Positions 54,690-64,000 of a stretch of DNA of 64,000 nucleotides are shown in pieces (position 1 is the first letter of the stretch; every line of letters begins with the position of its first letter). The position numbers were made by a program, and so were the translations under genes. The notes under the pieces were generated by a model. The model worked only from the letters and a program-made list of their open reading frames with translations. It was not told where the DNA came from and did no database searches. This DNA comes from Eubacterium sp. OM08-24. Its GTDB lineage: Bacteria; Bacillota; Clostridia; Oscillospirales; Acutalibacteraceae. The stretch lies in NCBI RefSeq assembly GCF_003438075.1, contig NZ_QSTA01000001.1, positions 806,001-870,000 on the forward strand. Direction: 5' to 3'.

Positions 54690-55133
54690 TTGAAAATATC
54701 AACAAAAGTGGAATTTGGCATTATTGCGATAATCGACATAGCGGTGTATTCTCAAAACGGGTGTTCGGTCACCGCTCCCGATATTGCCAAGCGGCACAAC
54801 ATATCTAAAAAATACCTTGAGCAAATACTGCCGTCACTCACCTCCACAAATCTGATTCGTGGACAAAAGGGACTTAACGGCGGTTACGTAGTTGCAAGAG
54901 ATTTGAGTAAAATTACTTTTAAAGACATTATAAACGCTCTCGACACAAGGGTGCTTAACGATGTTTACTTTGACAGTCGAGATAAAAACGATATGATGAC
55001 GGAGCTTATAAACGACAGATTGTGGAGTGCAATGTCATCTTACCTGCAAAATTACGCAGAAAGCATTACTCTGTCAGAAATTGCGGAACATTACAAACAA
55101 AACGAAATTATTGCACAGGCTAAGGCTGTGTAA
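54690..55133 (+). CDS. Rrf2-family regulator, CymR-like
   Basis: A 147-residue winged-helix protein. KISTKVEFGIIAIIDIAVYS, then APDIAKRHNISKKYLEQILP and GLNGGYVVARDLSKITFKDI are Rrf2 signatures. The C-terminal part has no three-cysteine Fe-S motif, so it is like CymR rather than IscR. CymR represses sulfur assimilation together with cysteine synthase in Firmicutes. It is divergent from metY, which suggests control of this locus. Start TTG at 54690 with AAGGAG upstream. Confidence 0.9.
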   Translation: MKISTKVEFGIIAIIDIAVYSQNGCSVTAPDIAKRHNISKKYLEQILPSLTSTNLIRGQKGLNGGYVVARDLSKITFKDIINALDTRVLNDVYFDSRDKNDMMTELINDRLWSAMSSYLQNYAESITLSEIAEHYKQNEIIAQAKAV

Positions 55134-55140
55134 TAAAGAA

Positions 55141-55182
55141 AAAAAGTGCAGCAAGATTATAGAATTGCTGCACTTTTTCTTT
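55141..55182. terminator. Bidirectional terminator between rrf2-type gene and hemL
   Basis: Perfect 13-bp stem AAAAGTGCAGCAA / TTGCTGCACTTTT with A/T tracts on both sides, between convergent genes. Confidence 0.85.
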
Positions 55183-55188
55183 TCGTTA

Positions 55189-56460
55189 TTATTCTAAACT
55201 TTTGATTGCATTGATTGTTTTATCTATATCCTCATCGGTATGTGCAAAAGAAACAAACATTGCCTCAAATTGTGACGGCGCAGTATAAACGCCGCTGTCC
55301 TGCATATGTCTGAAATACTCGGCAAAGCGAGCGGTATCGGCGGTTTTGGCTGTATCGTAATCCTTTACCTTTTCGCCTGTAAAGAACACAGTCATAATCG
55401 AGCCGACACGATTTACATTGAGTCCCGACTCCTGCATTGCGTTTTCAAGCTGAGCAGAAATTTTTTCGAGCCTTGTGTAGATTTCGTCTTGATTTTCCTC
55501 AAGAATTTTCAGAGTTTCAATTCCTGCGCTTACGGCAACGGGATTGCCCGAAAGTGTGCCTGCCTGATACACCGAGCCGAGCGGAGCAACGCACTGCATA
55601 ACCTCTTTTTTGCCGCCGTACACAGCCAAAGGCATACCGCCGCCGACAATTTTGCCGAGGGTGGTGAGGTCGGGTTTAACATTGTAATATTTTTGAGCGC
55701 CGCCAATGCTGAGCCTGAATCCTGTAATAACCTCGTCAAAAATAAGCAGAGAATTATACTTTGTTGTAATCTCTCTTAAAAACTGCAAAAATCCCTTTTC
55801 GGGCGGCACAACGCCCATATTTGCGGCGCATGGCTCTACAATAACGCAGGCAATGTCATCGCCGTAATCTTCAAACAGCTTTTCAACAGACTTTTGGTTA
55901 TTGTATTTGGCAAGCAGGGTGTTGTCGGTGTATCCCTTTGGCACACCGGCGCTGTCGGGAATTGAATTTGTGAGAAGTCCCGAACCCGATTTAACAAGCA
56001 AGCCGTCTGAATGGCCATGGTAGCAACCCTCAAATTTAACGATTTTGTCCCTTTTGGTGTAGCCCCTTGCGGCACGGATTGCACTCATAACCGCCTCTGT
56101 ACCCGAATTTACAAGTCTGAGCATTTCCATTGACGGAAAATGCTTTTTAATAAGCCTTGCAAGCTCAATTTCGCCGCTATGGCAAGCGCCAAAGGTAAGT
56201 CCTCTTTGACAGGTTTCGGTTACTGCATTTATCACTCTTTCGTTTGCGTGACCGAGAATATTAGGCCCCCACGAGCAAATGTAGTCTATGTACTCATTGC
56301 CGTCAACATCATAGATTTTTGAACCCTTTGCGTGGTCGATAAACAGCGGCGCTCTGCCAACCGCACGGCACGCACGAACAGGGCTGTTTACTCCTCCGGG
56401 CATAAAGTTCTGAGCTTGGGCATAAAACTTTTCCGAATTTTGAATATTCATTTTTGCCAC
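55189..56460 (-). CDS. hemL: Glutamate-1-semialdehyde 2,1-aminomutase
   Basis: A 423-residue PLP enzyme that makes 5-aminolevulinate. PGGVNSPVRACRAVGRAPLF, VNSGTEAVMSAIRAARGYTK and CYHGHSDGLL are conserved, and the PLP lysine is in TTLGKIVGGGMPL. Last gene of the siroheme operon, 3 nt after hemB. Confidence 0.97.
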   Translation of the reverse strand: MAKMNIQNSEKFYAQAQNFMPGGVNSPVRACRAVGRAPLFIDHAKGSKIYDVDGNEYIDYICSWGPNILGHANERVINAVTETCQRGLTFGACHSGEIELARLIKKHFPSMEMLRLVNSGTEAVMSAIRAARGYTKRDKIVKFEGCYHGHSDGLLVKSGSGLLTNSIPDSAGVPKGYTDNTLLAKYNNQKSVEKLFEDYGDDIACVIVEPCAANMGVVPPEKGFLQFLREITTKYNSLLIFDEVITGFRLSIGGAQKYYNVKPDLTTLGKIVGGGMPLAVYGGKKEVMQCVAPLGSVYQAGTLSGNPVAVSAGIETLKILEENQDEIYTRLEKISAQLENAMQESGLNVNRVGSIMTVFFTGEKVKDYDTAKTADTARFAEYFRHMQDSGVYTAPSQFEAMFVSFAHTDEDIDKTINAIKSLE

Positions 56461-56463
56461 CTC

Positions 56464-57435
56464 TTACTTGTAAAATTCGTCAATCCACTTTGCGGCGTCA
56501 AGTGCGTGATATGTAATTATAATATCTGCACCCGCTCTTTTCATAGCAATTAAATTTTCGGAAACAATTTTCTTTTCGTCAATCCAGCCTTTTTCTGCCG
56601 CCGCCTTAACCATTGCGTACTCACCGCTTACATTGTACGCAACAAGCGGCAAATCAAAGCGTTCGCTTGCGGCTTTTATCACATCAAGGTACGCAAGGGC
56701 TGGCTTTACCATAACCATATCTGCGCCCTCGTCTATATCGTCTGCAATCTCTCGCAGTGCCTCTTTGCCGTTTGCATAGTCCATCTGATAGCTTTTTCTG
56801 TCGCCAAATTCAGGTGCGGACTCGGCTGCATCTCTGAACGGTGCATAGTAAGCCGAGGCAAATTTTGCACTGTAAGAAAGAATCGGGGTATCTGTAAAGC
56901 CGTTTTCATCAAGGGCATTTCTTATAGCGGACACTCTGCCGTCCATCATATCAGACGGAGCAATAATGTCCGCACCTGCCTTTGCAAGGCTTACCGCCAT
57001 TCTTGAAAGCAGTGGCAGGGTTTCGTCATTCAATATTTTATGACCGCATACAACACCGCAATGTCCGTGACTTGTATATTCGCAAAGACACACATCGGCA
57101 ATTATAAGCATTGACGGATACTTAACCTTTATATAGCGGATTGCCTGCTGGGTAATTCCGTTTTCGTCATAAGCGCCGCTTGCAAGCTCGTCCTTATGCT
57201 TTGGAATACCGAAAATCAAAATTCCCGCAATCGAACTCTCGCTTATTTCCGCTAAAATTTCATCTGCTCTGTCAAGTGAATACTGATAAACATTCGGCAT
57301 AGAGTCAACAGGCTTTTTTATGTTTTCGCCCTCGGCAATAAAAATCGGATAAATCAAATCGCCCTTGTCTACCCTTGTTTCACGCACAAGACTGCGTATG
57401 CCCTCGTTTGTTCTTAGTCTTCTGAATCTTCTCAT
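56464..57435 (-). CDS. hemB: Delta-aminolevulinic acid dehydratase
   Basis: A 323-residue porphobilinogen synthase. Zinc ligands are in [16 protein letters not shown]; the two active-site lysines are in [17 protein letters not shown] and [32 protein letters not shown] opens the protein. Overlaps the stop of cobA-hemD by one base. Confidence 0.97.
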   Translation of the reverse strand: MRRFRRLRTNEGIRSLVRETRVDKGDLIYPIFIAEGENIKKPVDSMPNVYQYSLDRADEILAEISESSIAGILIFGIPKHKDELASGAYDENGITQQAIRYIKVKYPSMLIIADVCLCEYTSHGHCGVVCGHKILNDETLPLLSRMAVSLAKAGADIIAPSDMMDGRVSAIRNALDENGFTDTPILSYSAKFASAYYAPFRDAAESAPEFGDRKSYQMDYANGKEALREIADDIDEGADMVMVKPALAYLDVIKAASERFDLPLVAYNVSGEYAMVKAAAEKGWIDEKKIVSENLIAMKRAGADIIITYHALDAAKWIDEFYK

Positions 57436-58919
57436 TAAAAATCACTCTCTTTTTTAACATCTGAAATAATTGTATTAAGAATACCCACTACATCCTTGGT
57501 CTTTGCAATTTTGCAGTCGGCAATGTTGTACTGATGCAGTGCCTTTGCGGTTATCTCGCCAATGCACACAATCTTTGTGCTTTCGGCAACTGTGTATCCG
57601 CTTTCAAAAAATGCGTTCACACCCGATGAGCTTGCAAAGGTTATGTAATCGGAGGTAATAATTCCGCCCTCCGACCTGCTCTCCGACTGAATATCATAGG
57701 TTTTTACATCGTCATAAATTATATTATTGCGACTTAAAATTTCAGTAAGTTCTTTTGAGCCGTTCTCCGCACGCAAAATAAGCACTTTTTCGCTTTTGTT
57801 TACGGTTTGCGCCAAAAGAATTCCCAAATCAACCGAAGTATAAACCTTTGGAATAATATCGGCAAAAATCCCGTATTTTTCAAGAATACCTGCCGTACCG
57901 CTGCCGATAACGGCAAATTTTACATTGCTCAGCCTGCGAACATCAACCCTCAGCGCTCTTAGCCTTTTTATAAAAATCTCTGCGCCGTTCATACTTGTAA
58001 GCACAATATAATTATAATTATCAATATTTTGCAGTGCGTTGTCAAGCTGTTTGTTCTGCCTGTACTCCTTTACGCTCAAATAATCAATGCAATTAATTCT
58101 TGCACCGAGCGCCATAAGCTCTCTGCCGAGCTTTGACGAAAGTTTATGAGTACCTGTAACCGCAACGGTTTTATTTTTCAGCGGCTTTTCTATTGTAGCG
58201 GAAAAGTCAAACCCCACTGCCTCTCCCACAACTATTATTGCCGGCGGCTCAACTTTGCTTTGCTCTGCAAGACTGCAAATATTTTTTAAAGTACCTTTTA
58301 CCGTGCTTTCCTTTGCATATGCGCCGTTTGACACAATGGCAACGGGAGTGTTTTCGTTCTTTCCGTTTGCAATAAGTCCGCTCACGATTTCGGGCAATTT
58401 TCTAAGTCCCATTAAAAATACAAGTGTGCCGTCAAGCCTTGCGTATTCCTTAATGTTTTGCGGCAAGGTGTCTTGTGCGGTGTGACCTGTAATTATATGC
58501 ACACTGCGGCTTAAATTCCTATGTGTAACGGGAATGCCTGCCAATTCGGGGACAGCTATTGCCGAGGAAATACCGGGTACAACCTCGTACGGAATACCGC
58601 TGTTTTGAAGTGCCTGCACCTCTTCTCCGCCTCTGCCAAAAACAAACGGATCTCCGCCTTTGAGGCGCACAACAGTCTTGCCTTCGTTTGCTTTTGCAAT
58701 GAGAATTTCGTTTATATTCTCCTGCTTTTCACTATGCTTTCCTGCTCGTTTTCCGACACAAATTTTTTCTGCATTATCCGCATACTCAAGCAACAGCTTG
58801 TCGGTAAGGCTGTCATATACAACGACATCGCATTTTTTCAGACAATTCTGTCCACGCAGAGTTATTAAGTCATAATCGCCGCACCCAGCGCCCACAAGGT
58901 AAACCTTTCCTATGTTCAT
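57435..58919 (-). CDS. cobA-hemD: CobA-HemD fusion: uroporphyrinogen-III methyltransferase/synthase
   Basis: A 494-residue bifunctional protein. The N-terminal SUMT domain (about 1-245) has [37 protein letters not shown] and [20 protein letters not shown]; it methylates uroporphyrinogen III to precorrin-2. The C-terminal uroporphyrinogen-III synthase domain (about 250-490) has [20 protein letters not shown] and [17 protein letters not shown]. This fusion is common in Clostridia. It commits the tetrapyrrole to siroheme or cobalamin. Confidence 0.95.
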   Translation of the reverse strand: MNIGKVYLVGAGCGDYDLITLRGQNCLKKCDVVVYDSLTDKLLLEYADNAEKICVGKRAGKHSEKQENINEILIAKANEGKTVVRLKGGDPFVFGRGGEEVQALQNSGIPYEVVPGISSAIAVPELAGIPVTHRNLSRSVHIITGHTAQDTLPQNIKEYARLDGTLVFLMGLRKLPEIVSGLIANGKNENTPVAIVSNGAYAKESTVKGTLKNICSLAEQSKVEPPAIIVVGEAVGFDFSATIEKPLKNKTVAVTGTHKLSSKLGRELMALGARINCIDYLSVKEYRQNKQLDNALQNIDNYNYIVLTSMNGAEIFIKRLRALRVDVRRLSNVKFAVIGSGTAGILEKYGIFADIIPKVYTSVDLGILLAQTVNKSEKVLILRAENGSKELTEILSRNNIIYDDVKTYDIQSESRSEGGIITSDYITFASSSGVNAFFESGYTVAESTKIVCIGEITAKALHQYNIADCKIAKTKDVVGILNTIISDVKKESDF

Positions 58920-59779
58920 AGCTTGCTCACCAACCTTTTAGCAAGATTAAACCTGTCTTTAATATCCGCACTGTCAAACACAATATTTTGGCAGTCGGCG
59001 GAAATCATAAGCTCTATTCTGCCGTCTTGCACCTTTGAATAAGCGCCGACGGGCATACCGCAGTCGGCATTTAACAGCTTTGGAATTTGCCGTTCGGTTT
59101 CAAACTCAAGCATAGTTTCCCTATGGCTGATTTCTCTAAGCATTTGCGATACGGCACTGCCCTTTCTGCTCTCTGCCACGATAATTGCCTGACAGGGCGC
59201 AGGGAGAAAATCTTTGTACTCAAAGGGCATTATATCATAATCGGCGCTGTTGTAAAGCGACAGCCTTTCAAGACCTGCCGCCGCAAGAATAATTCCGTCA
59301 TAGTCGCCGTTCATCAGCTTGCCGAGTCGTGTGTCTACATTTCCTCTTATATCCTTAATGCAAACGAGCGGATAGATTTTTTTGATAAAACTCTGCCGCC
59401 TTAAACTTCCCGTACCCACAATAAAATCTTCTCTGTTTTGTATCGGATTGTTTTTTCTTGCAACGAGCACATCACGATAGTTTCCTCGCTGTAAAGCCGA
59501 TGAAATTTCAAGTCCGTCTGCAAGCTCAAGCGGAAGATCCTTTGCGCTGTGCACCGCCATATCTGCCTCGCCTGAAAGCAAGGCATTTTCAAGCTCTGAA
59601 ATAAACACACCTTTGCCGCCTATCATTGCAAGCGGTTTGTCGAGAATTTTATCGCCCTTTGTTGAAATATGCACGATTTCAATTTCTGTATTTTTAAATC
59701 TGTTTTGCAAAGCTTTTGCAAACATTTCTGTTTGTGCAAGCGCAAGTTTGCTTTTTCGTGTACCTATTTTTATTTTCAT
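58916..59779 (-). CDS. hemC: Hydroxymethylbilane synthase
   Basis: A 287-residue porphobilinogen deaminase. IGTRKSKLALAQTEMFAKAL, HSAKDLPLELADGLEI and GTGSLRRQSFIKKIYP are conserved; the dipyrromethane-binding Cys is in LLNADCGMPVGAYS. Overlaps the next gene by 4 nt. Confidence 0.97.
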   Translation of the reverse strand: MKIKIGTRKSKLALAQTEMFAKALQNRFKNTEIEIVHISTKGDKILDKPLAMIGGKGVFISELENALLSGEADMAVHSAKDLPLELADGLEISSALQRGNYRDVLVARKNNPIQNREDFIVGTGSLRRQSFIKKIYPLVCIKDIRGNVDTRLGKLMNGDYDGIILAAAGLERLSLYNSADYDIMPFEYKDFLPAPCQAIIVAESRKGSAVSQMLREISHRETMLEFETERQIPKLLNADCGMPVGAYSKVQDGRIELMISADCQNIVFDSADIKDRFNLAKRLVSKL

Positions 59780-59780
59780 A

Positions 59781-60386
59781 TCAGCTGTTTTCCTTTATTA
59801 TTTTATCCACAACATCAACATCAATATTTTTGCCGCAAAGGCACATATTCATAAGACTTGAAAATACTTTTTTCCGCACCTCTTCGTCTGCGGTGATTTG
59901 TTTGATATGCTCTCTGTATTTCCACATTACTTCTACCATATCGGCATTTGTGCTTTCAAGTAAATTTATAAACTGCTCTTTAAAATATTTTGCGTATATC
60001 GGACTTTTGCCCGAAGTGGTAATTCCTGCCGTAACCGAATTTTTTTGCACAATGGCAGGAAAAATAAATCCGCACTTTTCTTTATCGTCTACCGTATTTA
60101 CAAGAATATTTTTTGCACTGCACAAGTCAAAAATATGTGCGTTCACCTGCTCGTCATCGGTGGCACTGATAACGCAAAAGACATTTTCCAAATCGCCGTC
60201 TGCAAACTCACGATTGATTGTATTTACATTAAGCCTTAAAATCTCAGCGCTTATCTTTGGCGACACAACGGTTATGCTCGGCTTAAAGGGCAGCAGCTTT
60301 TCGATTTTGCGCAAAGCCACCGTACCGCCGCCGACCACGAGAATATTTTTATTTTCTATATCAATATAAAACGGAAAGTATGCCAT
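59781..60386 (-). CDS. Siroheme synthase: precorrin-2 dehydrogenase/ferrochelatase
   Basis: A 201-residue Met8p/CysG-N-type enzyme that oxidises precorrin-2 and inserts iron to give siroheme. AYFPFYIDIENKNILVVGGG has the NAD motif, and AGITTSGKSPIYAKYFKEQF is the dimerisation/active-site segment. ATG at 60386 overlaps the hemA stop (TAATG) and has GGAG upstream. The frame to 60404 would start from TTG. It supplies the sulfite reductase cofactor. Confidence 0.92.
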   Translation of the reverse strand: MAYFPFYIDIENKNILVVGGGTVALRKIEKLLPFKPSITVVSPKISAEILRLNVNTINREFADGDLENVFCVISATDDEQVNAHIFDLCSAKNILVNTVDDKEKCGFIFPAIVQKNSVTAGITTSGKSPIYAKYFKEQFINLLESTNADMVEVMWKYREHIKQITADEEVRKKVFSSLMNMCLCGKNIDVDVVDKIIKENS

Positions 60387-61522
60387 TATAATTTTTCTCC
60401 ACAACTTTTAAATGCGTCAAGTATTTTTATAAATTCCTCTGACGGCAAATCTGCCTTGAATTTATAGAGTATTTCTTCTAAAGAATTTTCACTCAACTTA
60501 TTTTTTACACTGTCCATATACGGCAAAAAATAATGAAATGCAATATCCTTTTTGAGAACATCGCACTCCTCGCTGATTATCTCCTTTGCGCTCTCCACGC
60601 TGTCGAGCTTTAGCCCGTTGTTTTCTTTTGCGAGCTTTTCAAAATAATCTATTCCGATTAGTTTTAGTCCGCCAATCTCAGTCACCGAGCTATCAATGTC
60701 GGGCGGCACTGCAAGGTCTATAAAAAGCCTCGGCTTTTCGGTTTTAACACTCTGCTTTAAATCGTAATATGTAACCGTATAGTGCGGACTTGCGGTTGCG
60801 CTCACTACGCAGTCGGCATCATCAATATACTTGTACCTGTCGGCATAGTCGGCAACAGTAATGCTCGCCCTGCTCTGCACCGATTCGGCGCTGTGCTTTC
60901 GTGAGGTTGCAATAATATTCACATTTTTGTGCGACAAAAGATTTTTTACAAGCGTTGTGCCTATCTTGCCCGTTGCGCCTATTACAAGAACATTCACCCT
61001 GTCTTTAAAATGCGCAATTTCATTTCCTGCAAGCGTTGCCGTTGACACCGAGGTTTTGGAAAGCGCCGTCTGAGTTTTTATCTTTTTGGCGCAGGCCATG
61101 GCGGACTGAAAAATCATGTTGAGCTCGCAGCCTGTCATACCCAAATCCTTTGCCTTGGTGTATGCGAGTTTGATTTGCCCCAATATTTCGTCCTCACCTA
61201 TTACCATAGATTCAATTCCGCTCACCACTCTGAAAAGGTGCATTACCGCTTTATCGGAATAAAACAAATACAAATGCTTTTTCAGCAAATCACACTCAAT
61301 GCCCGAATAGCCTGAAAGCAGATTTTGCGCAATGCCCACACTCTCGGCACCTCCGCAAAAGTAAAGCTCCGTTCTGTTGCAGGTGCATAGTATAACGCAC
61401 TCGCTCACTTTCTTGCTCCTGACAAGCTCGCCAAGAAATTCACTTTGTACGGAGTCTGAAAAAGCAAGCTTTTTTCTTATATTAACATCTGAATTTTTGT
61501 AATTAATGCTTATACAATACAT
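60386..61522 (-). CDS. hemA: Glutamyl-tRNA reductase
   Basis: A 378-residue enzyme that starts C5 tetrapyrrole synthesis. The catalytic Cys48 is in CTCNRTELYF; GIESMVIGEDEILGQIKLAY and VLVIGATGKIGTTLVKNLL (NADPH domain) follow. It is slightly shorter than E. coli HemA in the C-terminal dimerisation part. It is the first gene of the siroheme operon with a promoter about 80 bp upstream. Confidence 0.95.
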   Translation of the reverse strand: MYCISINYKNSDVNIRKKLAFSDSVQSEFLGELVRSKKVSECVILCTCNRTELYFCGGAESVGIAQNLLSGYSGIECDLLKKHLYLFYSDKAVMHLFRVVSGIESMVIGEDEILGQIKLAYTKAKDLGMTGCELNMIFQSAMACAKKIKTQTALSKTSVSTATLAGNEIAHFKDRVNVLVIGATGKIGTTLVKNLLSHKNVNIIATSRKHSAESVQSRASITVADYADRYKYIDDADCVVSATASPHYTVTYYDLKQSVKTEKPRLFIDLAVPPDIDSSVTEIGGLKLIGIDYFEKLAKENNGLKLDSVESAKEIISEECDVLKKDIAFHYFLPYMDSVKNKLSENSLEEILYKFKADLPSEEFIKILDAFKSCGEKL

Positions 61523-61605
61523 CCTTATCCACCCAAATAATTCACATAATATCTTTAACCCACAAGCTATAATTCCATATTAAACCTACTGAATTAATAT
61601 GTTTT

Positions 61606-61634
61606 ATTATACTATTATCACTGTATAAAGTCAA
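61606..61634 (-). promoter_or_regulatory. Promoter of the siroheme operon
   Basis: TTGACT (61634-61629) and TATAAT (61611-61606) on the minus strand, 17 bp apart. Confidence 0.75.
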
Positions 61635-61670
61635 CAACTTTATACCCTGCAAAGTAATTTCTAAAGCAAA

Positions 61671-61696
61671 CACACCGATTGAAAATAATCGGTGTG
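61671..61696 (-). terminator. Probable terminator of the cysTWA operon
   Basis: Perfect 10-bp stem CACACCGATT / AATCGGTGTG just after cysA, followed on the minus strand by TTTGCTTT. Confidence 0.65.
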
Positions 61697-61718
61697 CTTA
61701 GAATAAGTGTGTTTATAA

Positions 61719-62777
61719 TTAAATAATTACAGATTCCTCGGCAAGCGACTTGTTCTCAAGGATAAATACCTCGTCACCCTTAGTAACAAACAGTCTGTAT
61801 AAGAATACATTTACCTTTTCGCCCACCTCAACGGCAGGCTCTTCAAGTCCTCTTATGCCTCTGATAATACCGCCGTCACATTTTACCGTAACCTCAATAT
61901 TATTTCCTCTGAAAGCAGTGCTGAGTACCTCGCCCACCGATACAGAGGCTTTTTGTCTGAACGATTCGTTGAGCTTGGTAATTTTAATAAACTCAGGGCG
62001 CACAATAGATTTTTCAGCACCCTCAACCTCGTCAAAGGTTTTAAATTTGGTGTAATCGTCAAGTACGGTAGTCTGTCCGAAAAACGATGCCGAAAACGCC
62101 GTCTGCGGCTTTTGGTAAATCTCAATCGGAGTGCCTATCTGCTCAATTCTGCCCTTGTTTGTAATGATAATTTTGTCGGCAACCTCAATAGCCTCGTCCT
62201 GATCGTGAGTTACAAATATACTTGTAACGCCGAGCTTTTCAATCATCTCTTTGAGCCAAGACCTCAGCTCCTGCCTTACCTTTGCGTCAATGGCGGCAAA
62301 CGGCTCATCAAGGAGCAAAAGTGTAGGATTAGGCGCAAGCGCTCTTGCAAAAGCTACTCTCTGCTTTTGACCGCCCGAAAGCTGGCTCGGGTAGCGCTTT
62401 TCAAGTCCCTTTAAGCCGATAAGCTCTACAAGCTCGTTTACTCTCTCTTTAATATATTTTTTATCTTTTTTCTGAATTTTAAGACCGAAAGCAATGTTGT
62501 CGAAAACTGTCATATATCTGAACAGCGCATAGTTTTGAAATACAAATCCTATGCCTCTTTTGCTTGCGGGAATATCGTTGACTACCTTGCCGTCAATAAT
62601 AATTTCACCGCTGTCGGGGGTTTCAAGACCTGCTATCATTCTGAGAATTGTGGTTTTGCCACTGCCCGACGGGCCTAAAAGACCGATGAGCTTACCCTGT
62701 TCAATTGAGAAATTCACATTATCAGATGCCTTGTAATTGCCAAAGTTCTTGTTAATATTTTTTAATTCCACATACAT
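61719..62777 (-). CDS. cysA: Sulfate ABC transporter ATPase
   Basis: A 352-residue importer ATPase. Walker A GPSGSGKTT (36-44), Q-loop VFQNYALF, signature LSGGQKQRVAFARALAP, Walker B LLLLDEPFAAID and H-loop VTHDQDEA are all present. A C-terminal TOBE-like domain (about 240-340) follows. The association with CysT/CysW-like permeases and the sulfur operons supports sulfate, although molybdate transporters are similar. Start overlaps the cysW stop. Confidence 0.92.
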   Translation of the reverse strand: MYVELKNINKNFGNYKASDNVNFSIEQGKLIGLLGPSGSGKTTILRMIAGLETPDSGEIIIDGKVVNDIPASKRGIGFVFQNYALFRYMTVFDNIAFGLKIQKKDKKYIKERVNELVELIGLKGLEKRYPSQLSGGQKQRVAFARALAPNPTLLLLDEPFAAIDAKVRQELRSWLKEMIEKLGVTSIFVTHDQDEAIEVADKIIITNKGRIEQIGTPIEIYQKPQTAFSASFFGQTTVLDDYTKFKTFDEVEGAEKSIVRPEFIKITKLNESFRQKASVSVGEVLSTAFRGNNIEVTVKCDGGIIRGIRGLEEPAVEVGEKVNVFLYRLFVTKGDEVFILENKSLAEESVII

Positions 62778-63598
62778 TAAGATTCCTTCTTTCCTTTGTA
62801 CTCAATTACACTTCTGATAATCAGAATAATAACCGCCATTATTACAAGAATTGACGACACCGCAAAGGCAGGTACGGTTTTAAACTCGTTAAACAAAATT
62901 TCAATATGTAGCGGCAGGGTGTTCGTCTTTCCACGCAAATGTCCCGAAAGTACCGATACTGCGCCAAACTCGCCCATTGCTCTTGCGGCGCACAAAACTA
63001 TGCCGTATAAAAATGCCCACTTAATATGCGGAAAGGTAACCTTTCGGAAAATGGTAAGTCCCTTTGCTCCCATAAGTGCTGCCGCCTCTTCCTCATCTGT
63101 TCCCTCAGACTCAAGTACAGGAATAAGCTCTCTTGAAATGAACGGGAATGTAACAAATATGGTGGCAAGTATAACACCGGGGACGGCAAAAATCACCTTA
63201 ATGTCAAGCTCCTGCAACAGAGGATACAAAATGCTCTGTCTGCCAAAGGTAAGTACAAATATTAAACCTGCAATAACAGGAGATACGGTAACAGGCAGGT
63301 CAATAAGTGCGGTGAGAACTTTTTTGCCCTTAAAGCGGAACTTTGTTACAGACCAAGCCGCAAAAAGTCCGAATACAGTGTTGAAAACAACCGCACACGC
63401 AGTTGCCTCAAGTGTAAGCAAAACAGCCTTTAAGGTATATTCATCGCTTACAGACTCCCAAAAGGTTTGCAGACCGCTTTTGAGTGCCTCTGTAAGAACG
63501 GTAATAAGAGGAAGTACAAGCATAATAAACAGAAACAATACGCTTATGCCTATAAGTATCCACTTTACGGCTTTTGAGCCTTTGGTTTCTTCGTGCAT
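62777..63598 (-). CDS. cysW: Sulfate ABC transporter permease CysW
   Basis: A 273-residue permease with about six membrane helices. The EAA loop is EEEAAALMGAKGLTIFRKVT, and ARAMGEFGAVSVLSGHLRGK is the conserved CysW segment. LPVTVSPVIAGLIFVLTFGR is also typical. Pairs with CysT encoded directly upstream. Confidence 0.93.
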   Translation of the reverse strand: MHEETKGSKAVKWILIGISVLFLFIMLVLPLITVLTEALKSGLQTFWESVSDEYTLKAVLLTLEATACAVVFNTVFGLFAAWSVTKFRFKGKKVLTALIDLPVTVSPVIAGLIFVLTFGRQSILYPLLQELDIKVIFAVPGVILATIFVTFPFISRELIPVLESEGTDEEEAAALMGAKGLTIFRKVTFPHIKWAFLYGIVLCAARAMGEFGAVSVLSGHLRGKTNTLPLHIEILFNEFKTVPAFAVSSILVIMAVIILIIRSVIEYKGKKES

Positions 63599-63599
63599 A

Positions 63600-64000
63600 T
63601 TACTTTCCTCCCTTTAATATCTTTGTGTTTCTTGACTGAATGAGATTAACTATAAACAAAATCAAGAAAGATGCGGCAAGCATTACAAGTGCAATAGCCG
63701 TTGCGCTTTTATAGTCAAATTCCTGTAACTTAGACATAATTATAAGCGGTGTAATTTCGGTTTCAAAAGGCTTGTTGCCTGCAATGAAAATTACCGAGCC
63801 GTACTCGCCGAGGCACCTGCCAAAGGCAAGTCCAAAGCCTGTAAGCACAGAAGGCAGTATTTCCGGAAAAATGATTTTCCAAAAGATTTTTATTCTGCTT
63901 GCGCCCATTACTCCTGCCGCCTCTTCATAAACAGGGTCGAGCTTTTCAAGAACAGGCTGAACCGCTCTTACAACAAAAGGAATACCTATGAACACAAGTG
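63600..64000 (-). CDS. cysT: Sulfate ABC transporter permease CysT (partial)
   Basis: C-terminal half of a permease whose start lies beyond the window. The EAA loop is YEEAAGVMGASRIKIFWKII and AFGRCLGEYGSVIFIAGNKP is the CysT hallmark. The stop is only 1-2 nt before cysW. A sulfate-binding protein gene is not visible and may lie further upstream. Confidence 0.92.
   Translation of the reverse strand, partial: LVFIGIPFVVRAVQPVLEKLDPVYEEAAGVMGASRIKIFWKIIFPEILPSVLTGFGLAFGRCLGEYGSVIFIAGNKPFETEITPLIIMSKLQEFDYKSATAIALVMLAASFLILFIVNLIQSRNTKILKGGK

Overview
The window reads as a chromosomal segment of a low-to-moderate GC, spore-forming, anaerobic Firmicute of the class Clostridia. Secreted leucine-rich-repeat proteins with C-terminal dockerins, a cwlJ-gerQ spore-coat pair and an ntp-type V-ATPase together suggest a Ruminococcus-like member of the Oscillospiraceae. 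The species is inference; no rRNA or other marker is present.

Layout. 1-1.2 kb: an ArsR regulator and the N-terminus of a heavy-metal P-type ATPase with three nearly identical HMA domains. 1.7-5.7 kb: murA, the rpsF-ssb-rpsR operon, a lone trpF and a small membrane protein. 5.7-7.5 kb: hairpin-rich intergenic DNA, then cwlJ-gerQ. 7.6-14.8 kb: tRNA-Ser(CGA) followed by decayed mobile DNA: a recombinase fragment, a KilA-N gene stopped by TGA, an unknown HEPN-like protein, and a prophage remnant in which replication genes abut the C-terminus of a MuF/zincin protein. 14.9-23.5 kb: a nine-gene V-ATPase operon in Enterococcus ntp order, with the sodium-coordinating residues conserved. 23.7-29.1 kb: a preA remnant, a CtpC-like metal ATPase with a DUF6110 partner, a ZIP transporter, and a TetR regulator next to an internally deleted ABC exporter. 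29.3-39.9 kb: four secreted LRR-dockerin proteins in one operon, divergent from a LytTR response regulator and AgrC-like kinase. 40-44.4 kb: a DUF454 protein, a YgbA-family protein and a CydDC-like ABC exporter pair, with related intergenic elements in opposite orientation on either side.

44.7-64 kb is a coherent assimilatory sulfur region. Sulfate is imported (CysTWA), adenylylated (CysDN), reduced by a short AprAB pair to sulfite and by a compact siroheme/ferredoxin enzyme to sulfide. A ThiS-like carrier, an E1 enzyme and a JAMM protease probably carry the sulfide as a protein thiocarboxylate to MetY for homocysteine. A six-gene operon (hemA, siroheme synthase, hemC, cobA-hemD, hemB, hemL) makes siroheme from glutamyl-tRNA. 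An Rrf2/CymR-like regulator is divergent from metY. The carrier ends in GGG-Gln, so one residue must be trimmed before activation, which explains the JAMM protease.

Candidate regulatory signals include many sigma-A promoters, operators beside arsR and tetR, and a shared GTTAG-N6-CTAAC dyad upstream of three minus-strand transcription units.
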